From Paramecium sonneborni (lineage: Eukaryota > Ciliophora > Oligohymenophorea > Peniculida > Parameciidae): a DNA stretch of 64,000 bases. Below, piece by piece: positions 24,130 to 35,986 of this stretch. Below the pieces are notes generated by a model. It was not told the DNA's origin and ran no database searches. It saw only the letters and a list, made by a program, of their open reading frames with translations. How positions within the stretch are numbered: the first letter of the stretch is position 1; each line of letters opens with the position of its first letter. The DNA is taken from assembly GCA_905182985.1 (NCBI GenBank), contig CAJJDN010000091.1, forward strand, positions 37,578-101,577, given 5' to 3'. A program made the position numbers and the translations under genes.

Positions 24130-27100
24130 TCAATATATGTTATGATTGAAGTTTTCAGGGACAACTTAATTATCTAGATTATATAATTCAATTTTTTCTT
24201 GATTTTCAAGTTCATCGACATCTAAATAATTGAAGGCAAAGCCAGTATTAGCTCTATTAATGACTTTGACAACTTAATTATTTTTATTTGGTTCATGAAA
24301 GAGTGGTAGATTTTTCTTTTTGGATGCAATCATCATTTTTTTAAGTTTTAAATTAATAGCAGAATCAATAGTTCCTATAGTAACAATTACTAGTATATTC
24401 CCAAGATGGAAATTAGGAGTAGCAAATAAACTTAAATAATAATATAAATATAACAAATACCTTTCTAAAACAACATATGCTTCAGCTTAACTGATATTAT
24501 CTAAAATGATCCAGGAGATCAAATACGAAATCATACTAAATGCTATACTTCCCTAAGATAGATGAGAATGTATACAAGCAAAGCTGGAGTGTAAACATTT
24601 GAGAATATAAGTACTTTTAGATTGCATACTACAATAACCAATCCAAATATCATAGTGCCTTAAGCCCACAAATGTTACATATATCCATGATCGTCTATGA
24701 AATTGGCTGAAATACAAAAGGTAGGAAAAAAACAGATTACAGATGTCTACCACAAGCCTTAAAATACCCAAAACAGAAATATTTTAAGATTAAATAACTT
24801 ACCTTATGGTCCTTATTCATAATAATTAAATTAGGTATTCTCAGTTAGAACATCTGCTTCATGTTCTTCATCAAATACTCCATAAATCATAATAGGTAAT
24901 GCACCATATAATATATTAAATAATTGATATATGAAAGTGTCATATAAAGACTATGCTGAATACATTGATAATATTCCATACCAAAATTAAGGTAGCACAA
25001 CCAATATGTTTTTATAGAATGTATAAAATACCAAACTACTATTCCTTCTATAACATTCTCTCCCATGATAAAATAACAATCTTCTCAATTCTTAAAACTC
25101 CTATACACTATAATCAGCTGCTCTTGATGCTTGTTATCCTTCCACTCCTCTAATACCTACGCCTACATGAGCAGCTGTTATCATATTAACATCATTTGCA
25201 CCATCTCCTATTGCCAAAGTACACACATTCTTTTATTAATTTCTTATCAATGTTACTACGTCCTATTTCTATTTCGGACTTACACGACAACATAATACTA
25301 CATTACATGATTCCCCTATCTATATCATCTTCTTTCTTATATGCGGTTTTAATGAATGAAGTAATGCATCTCCTGATATTATCAATGCATGTTAATCATT
25401 TGGCTATTTACTTATCAAACCTATTGTCTCCGTTAATTTCTCTATTACTAATGATTCCATCTTCTCATCTACTACATGTTAAACTAAATCATTTGTTAAT
25501 AACTCACAAGAATATCCGATATTTATTGCTGTCTCTATCTTATCACCTGTTAATACCCATACTTTTATTCCTGCTTACTTTATTGCTGCTATTGTCTCTG
25601 CTACATTCTATTACAATTTATCTTCTATTGCTGTTGCACCTAATATTTCATAATTCTTCTCTAATTCATCTTATAATGTTTACATTCTCTCCTCTCTATT
25701 CTCCAAACTCTATGCTGCTTCTTAATATCTCTTATTCCATTCCTAATATGTTTATATATCTAATAATCTTTTGCATAAAACTAATGTTCTTAAACCTATC
25801 TTCCCATATTCTTCTAATTTCTCTTCTAAATTATGATAATCTTCACTCTACAATTCCTTCTCTGACAATTTTGTCTCTGATAACAATATTGAATCAGCAC
25901 CTTTTGAATATAATATTATTTCCCTTGATTTCACTATCTATACCAATATTGATTATCTCTTTCTCTGAGAACTAAACTCAAATATCTCCAATAGTTAAAA
26001 TTCCAATATCTCATCCTTTAATTTCACTCTCTTTATTCCATTCTCATCTGTACCCAAAAATTCACATCCTACAAATCTTGCAAAATTCAGCAATGCCAAT
26101 TCATCTGGAGATGTTGCATTATAAATTAATTTATTATCTTTCACATCAGCTATTACTGTATGGCAAATACTAAGCATAACTAAACAATCTTTCACTTATT
26201 TGTGCATCTATTGATTCTCATCTTTTAATGCCTCTATTAGCTTTCTATCTCGAAAATCTACATTTGTTACTTGTGGATAACTTAGTATTTCTGCGTTATT
26301 TATGTAATTCTCTTAATTTTCCTTTACATCTCCATAATTTTAATTGCCTCTTATTAGATTTATTTAATTTCATACATAATTATTTATTTAAATTCCATTA
26401 TATTACACGTCAGTGTACCAGTTTTGTCCGAAAATATATGTTCAATCTAGCCTAACTCTTCATTCAGATTTGAAGATTATACTTTTGGTTAATTTAATTT
26501 TTCATCCAAAGTTATAAATTTGCCTTATACAAATTTAACCATTTCTAAGGTAACTAAGAGTGAAATAGGAACAAAATTAGTAAAGATGAGAATCCAATTA
26601 CCGAATCTAACAAAAAAGTTATATGCTATGTTATATTCATCATCAGATGTTTGTATATCTAAATAACTTAAAAAACTTCTTTTATTATAAAACGAGATAG
26701 CATAAACAATGGATCCAATAATACACAACATCAATTGAGTGATAAAAATAATGAGTATGAATTTCTGCATTTAGGTTTCCAACTTACTTCTTTTTGATCT
26801 AGCTTTAGTTGAATTCATAATAATTTTGGTATCTCTTCCAGTGTATGTTACTAATCCAAAGACATACTTAACATTTCTCAAATTACATCCTCTAAGCATG
26901 AAATTATTGAAATTCATAGCAGAAACTTTTGATTGTATTGTAGTGGTTTCTCCAATGAATTAATAGAGATAGGTTGTAGGAGCTTAGTATTTTAAAACAA
27001 TTCTCTTATCTTCTTAACCAAAGCAATCATCTGAGATGAAAGTTTATAATAGATCTATATGTACATTCTTTTATTTAAGATTAGTTTCTCCATCAAGAGA

Positions 27101-27703
27101 TTTAGTTTCAACATAGCAGATTCCCTTCTATTCACTACTTCTCAGTATCAATATATCAGCAGGTACAACTTCATCTTGATGAACTTTGATAATTTAACCT
27201 ACATAAAGTGAACTTGAAGGAATGCTCTCAAATTTATAACCATCATAAGTCATAATAGGTTATCTATTTTCTTCATTATCAGATTTACGACGTTTGTAAT
27301 CTTCATAGAAATCCTTGGCTCCACTAATCAGAATAATGAAGCCTAATGGAAGATAAATTGTAGGAACTCCTGAACTGATTGAAACTTCTGGAATCATTTA
27401 AAGTGCCCCAATAATCTATTTATTTGCATATTATTATTACAACAAAGTAAATATTTGCTAATTTAGAGAATTATTCAAAAAGTTGTTTAGGAATGAAGTT
27501 GAGTATTGTATATTTACTGGTTTGAATTGAATTATTAGGTAATTCATAATCTGGTCGATTTGAAGTTATTTTTCTATTTTTAGATTGGAATCGTTATACA
27601 TAGCTTCCTTTTGGATTTACATTCTCATATTTGTAATCTATTAGATATATCAGAATTGATGTATACCAAATAGGCTCTAATATTCATATTATTTATCAGT
27701 CAT
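24130..27703 (-). CDS. P4-type ATPase, phospholipid flippase
   Basis: P4 ATPases move phospholipids from the outer to the inner leaflet using ATP. All hallmarks are present in order: the DGET actuator motif ([10 protein letters not shown]), PISL in membrane segment 4 ([11 protein letters not shown], diagnostic of P4 rather than ion pumps), the phosphorylation site DKTGTLT near residue 410, the nucleotide-domain signature [26 protein letters not shown], and the hinge GDGANDVNM near residue 810. Membrane segments follow. Introns: 27638-27666 (29 nt), 27416-27440 (25), 26350-26375 (26), 24553-24575 (23), and possibly 24431-24460 (30, multiple of three). With the first four removed the length is 1,157 codons including stop. 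It starts 18 bp after the stop of the upstream gene on the same strand. Whether it acts with a CDC50 partner is family knowledge; none is seen here. Confidence 0.93.
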
Positions 27704-27721
27704 TTTAATTTATTAATAATT

Positions 27722-28913
27722 TCATAAATCATAATCATCATCATAAGGTTCATCTTCACTCATTTCTTTTTGTTTACTAGTTGAATTCTCATCATCAAAT
27801 ATGAATTCAAAATCTAGATTTCCAAATTTTTATTCAAGTCTTTTGAAACTATACAATCCATTAGACATCATAGCAGAGTATATTAAATAATCAAGATTGG
27901 TAATAGCTTCAAATCCATATTTGTCAAGTGTGTTTTTAATTTTATCTTTTTAGACAAAAACATCACCTTATAATTCTAGTCTTTCTTTATCATTAAAACC
28001 TAGAATGGTTTTTAAATCCATATTCTTAGAATTCTTTAAGAACTATAATAAACTTTAATAGTCTTTGAGATATTTATCTCTTTTTAAAATTTCATCAGTA
28101 GGAGTATTGATTTCAAGAAATCCAGAATTAGGAGCTATTTTATTAATAAATAAAATTACCACAAATAACTCCAATGTCCCAAAATATTTGTTCTTAATTA
28201 ATTATTTTAGGAACATCTACTAATTTCAATTCTTTATTGGTAATAATATAGACTTTTAAATGTTAAGGATGAACATAATCAGGTTCAATAATATCAGCAA
28301 TAATTCTATATACTCCTTTTTTTGTATTTAGATCATGAACAATAATTCTTTAACATCCAGATTCATCATTTAAATCATAAAGAACATTTTAATGACTTTA
28401 ATCAATTTGTACATTATCAGGTAGAATCATTTTAATATCAATAGGCATAACTTCAACATTAGTTTAAACAAGAATCATAACTGAGTTTTTATCATCTAAT
28501 TATTGAATTAATGGGAATGACAGTTCTCTAAGTTGATATAAGTTCATTTTAGATTAGGTGGTACCATATTCTTCAACAATTGGAAAGTATCCTTCACTAA
28601 AATAAATATAAGATATTATCATACGTTTAGATAACCATTTTTCCTTCCAAGACTCCTTATAAAATAATCCTACAAGTTCCTTCTTAATCAGTTACATAAG
28701 TTTATGCTTATTTGGTGGATTCTTCATTTAAGATAACTTAGACACCTTCAATAGGTTAATTGGTATATGGATCATAAATAAATACTTAGGTAGATTTATA
28801 TCCTGAGATAGGTCTATTAGGATTGGAGACAGCTTCTTATTTAGTTGGTTCCATATATTCAGGTTATTCATATTATTACATAGATTATGATTATGATTTA
28901 GGTTTAGGTGGTA

Positions 28914-28955
<42 letters not shown>

Positions 28956-30404
28956 GTTATTATTATTATTATTGTTATGATTATGATTACTATTTGCTCA
29001 TTTGTTATGAAGATTGATTAGTATTACTACCTTATTATGATCTTTAAGCACTAGTAGGTCTAGCACTACTAGGTTTTTATAAAGGTTATAATTATTTAGC
29101 TGATTAAGGTGGTTTGATTGGTTAAACATCATTTGGATCTAATTCGATAATTAATTTGAATTCATTAACACCTTAGACAGCATCAATATTTTAAGTTAAT
29201 TCTTTATATCCTCTTTTAGAAACAGAAAGAGAATATGAATTAGGTTCTAAGATGGCTTCATATCTACCAGGTTCAATTTCTCTAGATAACATACTTTCTT
29301 ATGTTTAAATATTAGTAATAGTGATTTTAGCTTCAGTGATAATGGATCCTTATTAATTGAATATTTTAATATCTAAATAAGAATGATTTTATTTTCTTAA
29401 TTTGATAACAACTTGAATAGTATCATTACTTTATTCAGCCATTTCTACCATATTCAAAAGTAATTATTCATTAAGATAATCATTAGATTCTTAAACTTCA
29501 ACTACATACACATCTACGGGTACATCTGGTAATTTGATATATCCTTAATTATTAGTTTTGACAATTATTTTTCTATCTTTATTATTAGTTCTATTAGTTC
29601 TTTTAGTTTATGATGAAATTCTAGATACACTAGATTATGGTCTATCTTATCTATGAGGTGTTAGTGTAACTTCAATATTATTAAGATTGCCAATAAAGTT
29701 TTCACCAAAACTAACATATATTTCTAATGGAGCAGTATTTAAATAATCACTAACTCTTTCAATAACTTCACCATAATTAGGCCACATCTTAGTACTCAAT
29801 TTTGAAAATACTAATCCTTTTTTAACTTAATCTCGATTCTTAGAACAAACTTAAACTTCAAAGGCTCCAATTCTTCTTTATATGTATAATGTATCTATTG
29901 AATAATCATGTGGATCATAAATTAACGGTTTCAAATAAACTTTAGCTGTTGGATATTATTAAATTAGTTCTTATTTTAAATTCGTGGCAAATGTATAATA
30001 TTTCTCTTCATCATGCCTAGTCGATCCTGCATGTTGACTACAATTTGTACTATTCATTCTAATTTAAATCAATACCAATATTCAATTGTCACTACTAAAT
30101 CTCCATTATATAGATTCTCAAACTCTTTAAACTTTCTAAATTCATCCTTCTCTTACATTTACTAAATCTCTTAGTTTAATTCTGATAACTCCTTAAACTT
30201 TTTCATTTTATTATTCTTCTAATGTATTACCACCAGTCCAGAATCTAAATGTTCATACTTTGGTAGCTAATTAAAAATACCTAATATATTATATTTTCAA
30301 AATCTACCTGGAGCTATCCAAGCTTTAGCATGCACTTTCGGATCATAATGATTATCTCGAAGACGAGAATTTGTTGCTGCTGATTGAACTCTTGTCTGTT
30401 TCAT
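27722..30404 (-). CDS. SelW-like (Rdx) domain fused to beta-sandwich repeats and a polyQ linker
   Basis: 858 codons plus TGA after removing introns 30281-30307, 30050-30075, 28597-28624 and 28135-28159. Order: a basic N-terminal segment with a short coiled coil; at residues about 95-190 a selenoprotein W/Rdx-like thioredoxin fold (VVTIEY then CTNC at 101-104, later GAFEVQV and GLVFSKL); a carboxypeptidase-regulatory or Cna-B-like region (EPGRYEAILEPNSYSLSVSK); a low-complexity Gln/Ser/Pro linker with a polyQ run; a second such region (VFIYDPYTNQPIEGVQVIL); and an acidic C-terminus. The second intron splits the first Cys codon of CTNC. The Rdx assignment rests on the motif pattern and is an inference. 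Cytoplasmic, perhaps ciliary, but unproven: there is no signal peptide. Confidence 0.8.
28913..28980. repeat. (TTA)n microsatellite encoding polyglutamine
   Basis: A run of TTA/TTG triplets on the plus strand reads as about 20 TAA and CAA codons on the minus strand, all Gln under the ciliate code, inside the gene at 27722-30404. Read with the standard code on the plus strand it mimics a Tyr-rich peptide, which is not real. Confidence 0.9.
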
Positions 30405-30705
30405 TTTAATTGTTTAATAACTATATCAAATTTTATTCAATAATTCACATTTAATCAATCTCTCTCTTTAATATCTTCTTTATAACTAAATATTTCTATA
30501 ACATCATCTCTCTCTTTCCTTTTTTTATTGTTCTCACACTCTCTCTATTTTTATAAATTTGTATCTATTCAAAAAATATATATTGTTTTATTTATTTCAA
30601 AACTGTTATAAAATACTTCTCATCATTATATTTATATCACTCTTACATATATAATAACTTGTCCACTCATTATTTTTCAAACCTCCAAAATTTATACATT
30701 CTAGA
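30405..30705. other. Spacer, promoter side of the Rdx-fusion gene
   Basis: About 300 bp, strongly pyrimidine-rich on the plus strand. No gene seen. Confidence 0.4.
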
Positions 30706-31099
30706 TCAACTACTTTTATACTTTCCCTCATCTGTTTTAACCACATCTTTTTACTTATTCAAAATTAATATTTCTCTAAACATTCTTTTCCTATTCATTA
30801 CTACAATCTCCAAAATAAAGCTTATATTCAATTGTTTTATATTTATATCACCTATCATCCAAATTATTTTTATTTCTTTATTTACTTTTTACTCTCTCAT
30901 CTTTTTCTATCTATTCCTAATCTTATTTCATTTAAATTATTATTTCTTCTATTTTATATGCATTTTTGATTCTTTACATTCTCATATACGCAATTTCATT
31001 TATTATATAATTAATATTTGTATAAATATTTTAGTTTTGCTCATAAAATTTAAAAATAGTAAGTAACTCAATCTTTTCTTTTATTGCATTAATTATCAT
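30706..31099 (-). CDS. Small charged helical protein, function unknown
   Basis: With one intron (30821-30851, 31 nt) the frame gives 120 codons plus TGA. The peptide is helical and charged (IEEIIIQMKQDQEQIEKDER). The start at 31099 makes it overlap the 3' end of the next upstream gene (stop at 31068) by 32 bp in another frame, which is unusual, so the true start may be further in or the two may be joined in a way I did not find. A long plus-strand frame across the same place is hydrophobic and has no good start; I take it as the mirror image. Confidence 0.45.
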
Positions 31100-31564
31100 T
31101 ATTTGATGGATTAGATGAATGTTTCTTTTTTTACTTTTTGATTTTCTTTTTTATACATTCTTCCTTCTATATTCTTTCGTTTACTTCATATTTTGAGTAA
31201 AATTGAAGAGGACTAGAAGAATATGAAGAATGTGATTCTAATAAGCAAATTCCACAATCTATACGATACAACAATAGATTTAAATAATCTTCTAATTCTG
31301 GGAATCCTAATGTAATAATTATAAAATATTACCATTAGTCTAAAATGAACTCAATAAGATTTAAAGAATACTTGCTGTATCAGTATCTAAATAGAATGTC
31401 TTCTCTAAGTGCTTAACTTGATCTTAATCAACTTCATAGATATCATTCGAAAATATGATTCTAAGCATAGATTTCATAATATCATTTTCTTTATTTTTAC
31501 GTAAAGCACATTACAATTAGTAGATGGCTTATTGAAACTAACTCATAATAATAGCTAACTCCAT
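31068..31564 (-). CDS. Hypothetical protein, 156 residues
   Basis: ATG at 31564; intron 31307-31332 (26 nt); stop at 31068; spliced length exactly 157 codons. The N-terminal half is helical (MELAIIMSQFQQAIYQLQC, HLEKTFYLDTDTASILQIL). The C-terminal part contains a run of Lys (IKKKIKKQKKK), suggesting a nuclear or nucleic-acid-binding tail. I recognise no family. It is divergent from the gene starting at 31679, with about 115 bp between the two start codons, so both promoters must sit there. Confidence 0.65.
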
Positions 31565-31678
31565 CTGTTATAAATTATATATTAATATAATAATTAATAA
31601 TTCTATTGATAATAATTGTATGTCTCTCTTTATTGGGATAGATAATTTGAAGAAATAAAAATAAATATTATTTTTAAT

Positions 31679-32536
31679 ATGAGACAACATCTTTTATCAG
31701 AACCAAACTTTATGACTTGTCCTAGAATAAATGAGAGAGGAGAATAGTAAAGATAAAATCCTTACTTTTACAATAATTATTTCTCTAATCGACATATTGA
31801 TTGTTAAGGAGAAGCTTATGATAAAAGAGATCTAAGTAATGCAAGTAAAGATAAATAATTGTTAAAACCTGAAACTGTTAGATAGAATAATAGATTGAAA
31901 TCAAAACCTGCAGTAACGAGATTGATGAAGAAATAAATAATCTCGAATTTTATAGAGAATAAGAAACTATTTTATAGTGTGACACCAATGTAACCAATTT
32001 ATGATCAATTTAAATAACGAAATGAATAGAGAGAACGAGATCGAAGGTTTTAGAATAAATATTTTGATAAGAGTTATAAACATCATTTGAGTAGAGCAAT
32101 TCAATATACACTTTAATAAGTATTAAACTTTCTTTCAATGGATGATGTCTTTAAAGTGAGATTAGATAGATAAGATTATGATAGATATTTGAGTAGATAA
32201 CCTAAATTACTATAGAATAGTGTAACTTCTTAGGATTTGTTGATGTTGCAATAAAATTAAATGGAAAATGAATTAACTTCAAATAGAAAGATTTAATTAA
32301 TAAAGAATGTATTTAATGATCCTCACTTTGATGCTAAAGATAGAGAAGTCTTATATTAAGTTTTAAGATTTCAGATATGTCAGGCCTAAAAACAAGTTGC
32401 AAAATTAGAAAAAGCTAGTATGGGTATTAAAGGTTTAAATAGATTTTAAAATAAAAAAGAAGGTCATTTGGAATAATTGGCAATCATTATTGATTTTTTG
32501 TAAAATAATTATGAAAAATTAGTTAAATTACTTTGA
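31679..32536 (+). CDS. Hypothetical protein, 285 residues
   Basis: 285 codons plus TGA, no intron. Highly charged, rich in Arg, Asp, Asn and Gln, with an N-terminal half like a basic scaffold (QRNEQRERDRRFQNKYFDK) and a C-terminal helical part (REVLYQVLRFQICQAQKQ). No domain recognised; no signal peptide or membrane segment. It ends only 11 bp before the stop of the convergent carboxypeptidase gene. Confidence 0.7.
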
Positions 32537-32547
32537 TAACAATTATT

Positions 32548-33946
32548 TCAAATTGTGTTATTATAAATAAAGTTATCAAATAGAACATATGCAGCTTAAG
32601 GTTTCCAAAATGGTACCTCATGTCCAGCTCCTCTTACACTAATAAATCTTAATTATTTATTAAATTCCCAAGTTAATCCCCCAACTTATCTTTATTTTGG
32701 TTTCTTTCCTTCAATATACCAAGCTCTCCATGGATCACTCTCTTAAAGGTTTTATTCTTTAACCAACATTTAAATCCAATCTAAAGTTCCTGTTATTGGT
32801 ACATTGCTATCAACATCTCCACTGTAAATCCAAATCTTAAGTCCATAATGTAGAAATTGAGAATAAAAACGATATGATCCTTATTCATCTTCTTTGAAAT
32901 CTAAACTTGAACTACAAGATCCCCATTTCATATGTTTGGCATGTATAATATCCTATACAGTTTTGTTATTTAACATAAAGTAATTGCCATATTCATAATT
33001 GCATGGTAGTTCGGTAATTCCTTTTAAATGTAAGAATTTCTTATGTTTATTTTAATGATTTCTTTTATTTTATCCATTTCCTTATTAAACATCAGGATCA
33101 TTATGATAGCATTCACCCAATAAGTTATTAATATCTACTCTAGAATATTATATTTTCGCAAGTAATTATTTTTATAATTCTATACATCTTGGAGAGATAA
33201 AATCTAAACATAATTATTGATAGTTTTATCTATTGATAATTAATATATAGTTTACTTGTCTTCTAGACTAAGTAATCCTCTTTAGAAATAAATATTAAAT
33301 TAATATTTGCTAGTGAATAAAGGTAACTATTTTTAATCTGTGCATTCAGAACCTAAAGTACATCCATTTCCAATTAGAATTCCTTTAAGATTGATAGTAT
33401 TTTTAGATTAATTAATAATTAAAGATGCAAGATATGGAATATACATTCCAGCATAAGATTCTCCTCCAATATATAAAGGTCTATTTTCATAGTTTGGAAA
33501 TTAAACAAAAAAATCTAATAGAGCATCTAAAGCATCTTAGGCAGCAGATGCATCATTTTAATATTTAGATGGATTTGAGAATCCAACTCCCTTTGGCAAT
33601 TCAAGAAAGAGTAAATTAGCTTTTTTATTCCAAGAATATGGATTGATAAATGACTAGATAGAATAATTGAGAATACTTCATTTGATAAAGGTTTGAATTA
33701 AAAAGGACCTATTTCATAGAAATTTCCAAATAATGAACTACAACCTGGTCCTCCTTACATCCACATAAATAATGGATCAGAATCTGGATCAGATTAACTT
33801 GTCATTAATTAGTAATATATTTGATTGTCATTCAAATATCCACCATACCATTTATGATTATAATCTTATGGTAATTGACTAATTTTCTCATTTATGATTT
33901 CTGAATAGCCCACCAATGCACAAACTAAAATTAAAAAATAACTCAT
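32548..33946 (-). CDS. Serine carboxypeptidase, peptidase family S10
   Basis: 449 codons plus TGA after removing introns 33654-33676 (23 nt) and 33230-33255 (26 nt). S10 enzymes cleave single residues from protein C-termini, usually in acidic vacuoles or lysosomes. Visible features: signal peptide ([15 protein letters not shown]), WYGGYL, the substrate-binding [12 protein letters not shown], the nucleophile motif [11 protein letters not shown], the catalytic Asp in [11 protein letters not shown], and the catalytic His in [12 protein letters not shown]. The triad is complete and the length is normal, so it should be active. Introns restore the frame exactly. Several Cys are present for disulfides, as usual in the family. 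Confidence 0.93.
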
Positions 33947-33987
33947 CTAACTTATTATTTTATTTATTATTATATAATAATATTCTC

Positions 33988-35021
33988 TCATTTTTATTAT
34001 TCTTCTTCTAATCTATTTTATTATTGATGTATGTTTCTCAAATCAACACCCATTTTTATTTTAGCATTATTCCTATATTTCTAATTTCTCCATAATAAAT
34101 GATTTATGATTCTTTTATGTTTATAACATCCAAAACTATGTGTTTTTCCTTCTCTCAGATCATTTATTACATTTTAAACTAATTCTTTAGTTTCTATTGT
34201 ATAACTTTCCTTTTTATTATTCATCATATCTGTATTCACACTCAAAGGAGTAACACTCAAAAAATCAATATTTTTAGATGTTAAAGCTAATGATTATGTA
34301 AAATAGTTAGTAAATGCTTTAGTTCCACTATAAACACTTAAAAATGGATTAGGTAAATATGCTTATCCAGAAGATATTGTTATTACAGCAGATTTCTTAT
34401 TTCTATTTTATAATTTATTTATTAAAACTCTAGTCATCATAAGTGTTGATAATGCATTCACTCTTAACATCATAAATGAATCTTCCATTCTTTATTATTC
34501 AAATTATCCAGCTTCTCTTACTCCAACATTATTTACTAATAATGAAATATCCAAATATTCAACCTATTAATAGATCTTATTATAAAATTCTTCTGTATAT
34601 CCATCATTGAAATCAGCTACTATAAACTTTGTCTAAACTCCAAAACTTTACAATTCTAAACAAACTTAATCCATTTTTTTTTAATTTCTCCCTACTAAAG
34701 CAATATTGAATTTCTATTTTGCTAATTAAATACAAAATTCTTTCCCAATTCCATCTGATCCACCTGTAACTATTGCCCAAGATTCTTCTCCATATCTACC
34801 TATTAGATTTCTTCTTATAGAAGGTGTCAATGCCATCCCTAATTATGAAAATCTTCTTAACAAGTATAAACATCCTTTTATTTTTATACATCTCTATATC
34901 TACCTACTCCCATCAAAAATGTTTTTAACTTTCTCTTTCTGTATATATGTTGATAATATTTGTGAATTAGTTTACTGTGAATCGATACCAAAAATTAAAA
35001 CCCTCTCTTTACTAATTCCAT
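33988..35021 (-). CDS. Short-chain dehydrogenase, very-long-chain 3-oxoacyl-CoA reductase type (HSD17B12/KAR-like)
   Basis: 334 codons plus TGA with one intron (34875-34903, 29 nt). The N-terminus has a hydrophobic segment (TFLMGVGCLYLLRRF) as in ER-membrane members. The Rossmann motif TGGSDGIGK, the NNVG motif, and the catalytic Ser (ITISSG) with YSGTK (YxxxK) follow. These enzymes reduce the 3-keto group in fatty-acid elongation or act on steroids; the ER anchor and length favour the elongation type, but the substrate is inferred. Choosing the next ATG (34836) would lose the membrane segment; the intron at 34875-34903 joins the two parts in frame, so I prefer 35021. Confidence 0.87.
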
Positions 35022-35986
35022 ATTTCACAATGTTATATAAATAATATATATATCAAAATATCACATTCTCATTCAAATTAATTCAATCAAAAAATCCAAA
35101 GAAACTCTCAACTCACCTATATCATTTGAAATCTCTAAGCATATCTTAAATCATCATTAAAATTTTTAACTAAATTTCTTAAGAACAAATATAACTAAAA
35201 TATTAATTGTCATTGAATCCAATTAAAAATTTAACTCTTAAAACATCCTTCATTAATTTTTATTAAAACAACAATCAATAAAATTCATACAACATGAAAA
35301 TAATCTCTTAAAAACATTAATAAATATGTTTCCTAAATCAAAAAATATTAGAATAAAAAGAGACACTACCAAAAACAATAGAATCCATACTAATTTTTTT
35401 TTTAAAGTAAACCGTATTTATAGTATTTCCTTCATTTCATTTATATATAAAACTAATTTAAACTAATAAACCTTATAATCATCGACTACTAGAAAAAAAT
35501 CACTTACAAAAATACTTTTCAATTTATTTTTCCATATTAATAATATAATCAAATATTTATTAGAATACATCAAGATTTATGGTAATTTAATAAAAATTTT
35601 TTATTAAATTATAAGTTTCATTAAAAGGGGATACCAATTACATTCATTTGTAATATTATTAATTTGTAGAAGCTATTCATTCTCTAAAACTGGAATTAGA
35701 TATTAATTTAAAAAAGTCTTAAGAATGTTTGATATCAAAAAATTTATCCTAAAAACTTACTTCTAAAACTAGATTATTATTTTATTTTCTAATTAGTAAA
35801 AAAGTCATTCAAAAATATTCATAAAAAATATAAATTTCAGTGAAATGGAAGGATAACTTGAATTATTGATTTGAACTTATTATTTAGAATAAAAGATAAG
35901 ATGCATGCCATTTATTTTACTAGAGAGTAAATCATTTAATTTTTAATTTGTTGTTTTTTCATATTAATATTATTAATAATATTTAA
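35022..35986. other. Gene-poor region, G-poor on the plus strand
   Basis: About 965 bp between divergent genes. A plus-strand frame stays open for hundreds of codons, but the plus strand has few G, so TGA is rare by chance; I do not call it. A minus-strand frame at 35122-35253 (43 codons, MKDVLRVKFLIGFNDNQYF) looks more protein-like and may be a remnant. Confidence 0.35.

Noticed and set aside
24953..25975. Plus-strand Leu/Ile-rich frames
   Set aside because: Antisense to the P4 flippase, whose motifs are unmistakable.
28823..29017. Plus-strand Tyr-rich peptide
   Set aside because: Mirror of the TAA-coded polyQ tract and flanking coding sequence.
30659..31066. Plus-strand hydrophobic frame of 135 codons
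   Set aside because: No ATG at its start, and the minus strand carries charged helical coding sequence with a frame-restoring intron.
34841..35870. Plus-strand frame open for about 340 codons
   Set aside because: The plus strand is very poor in G here, so TGA is rare by chance; part of it is antisense to the SDR gene, and the peptide is low in protein-like features.
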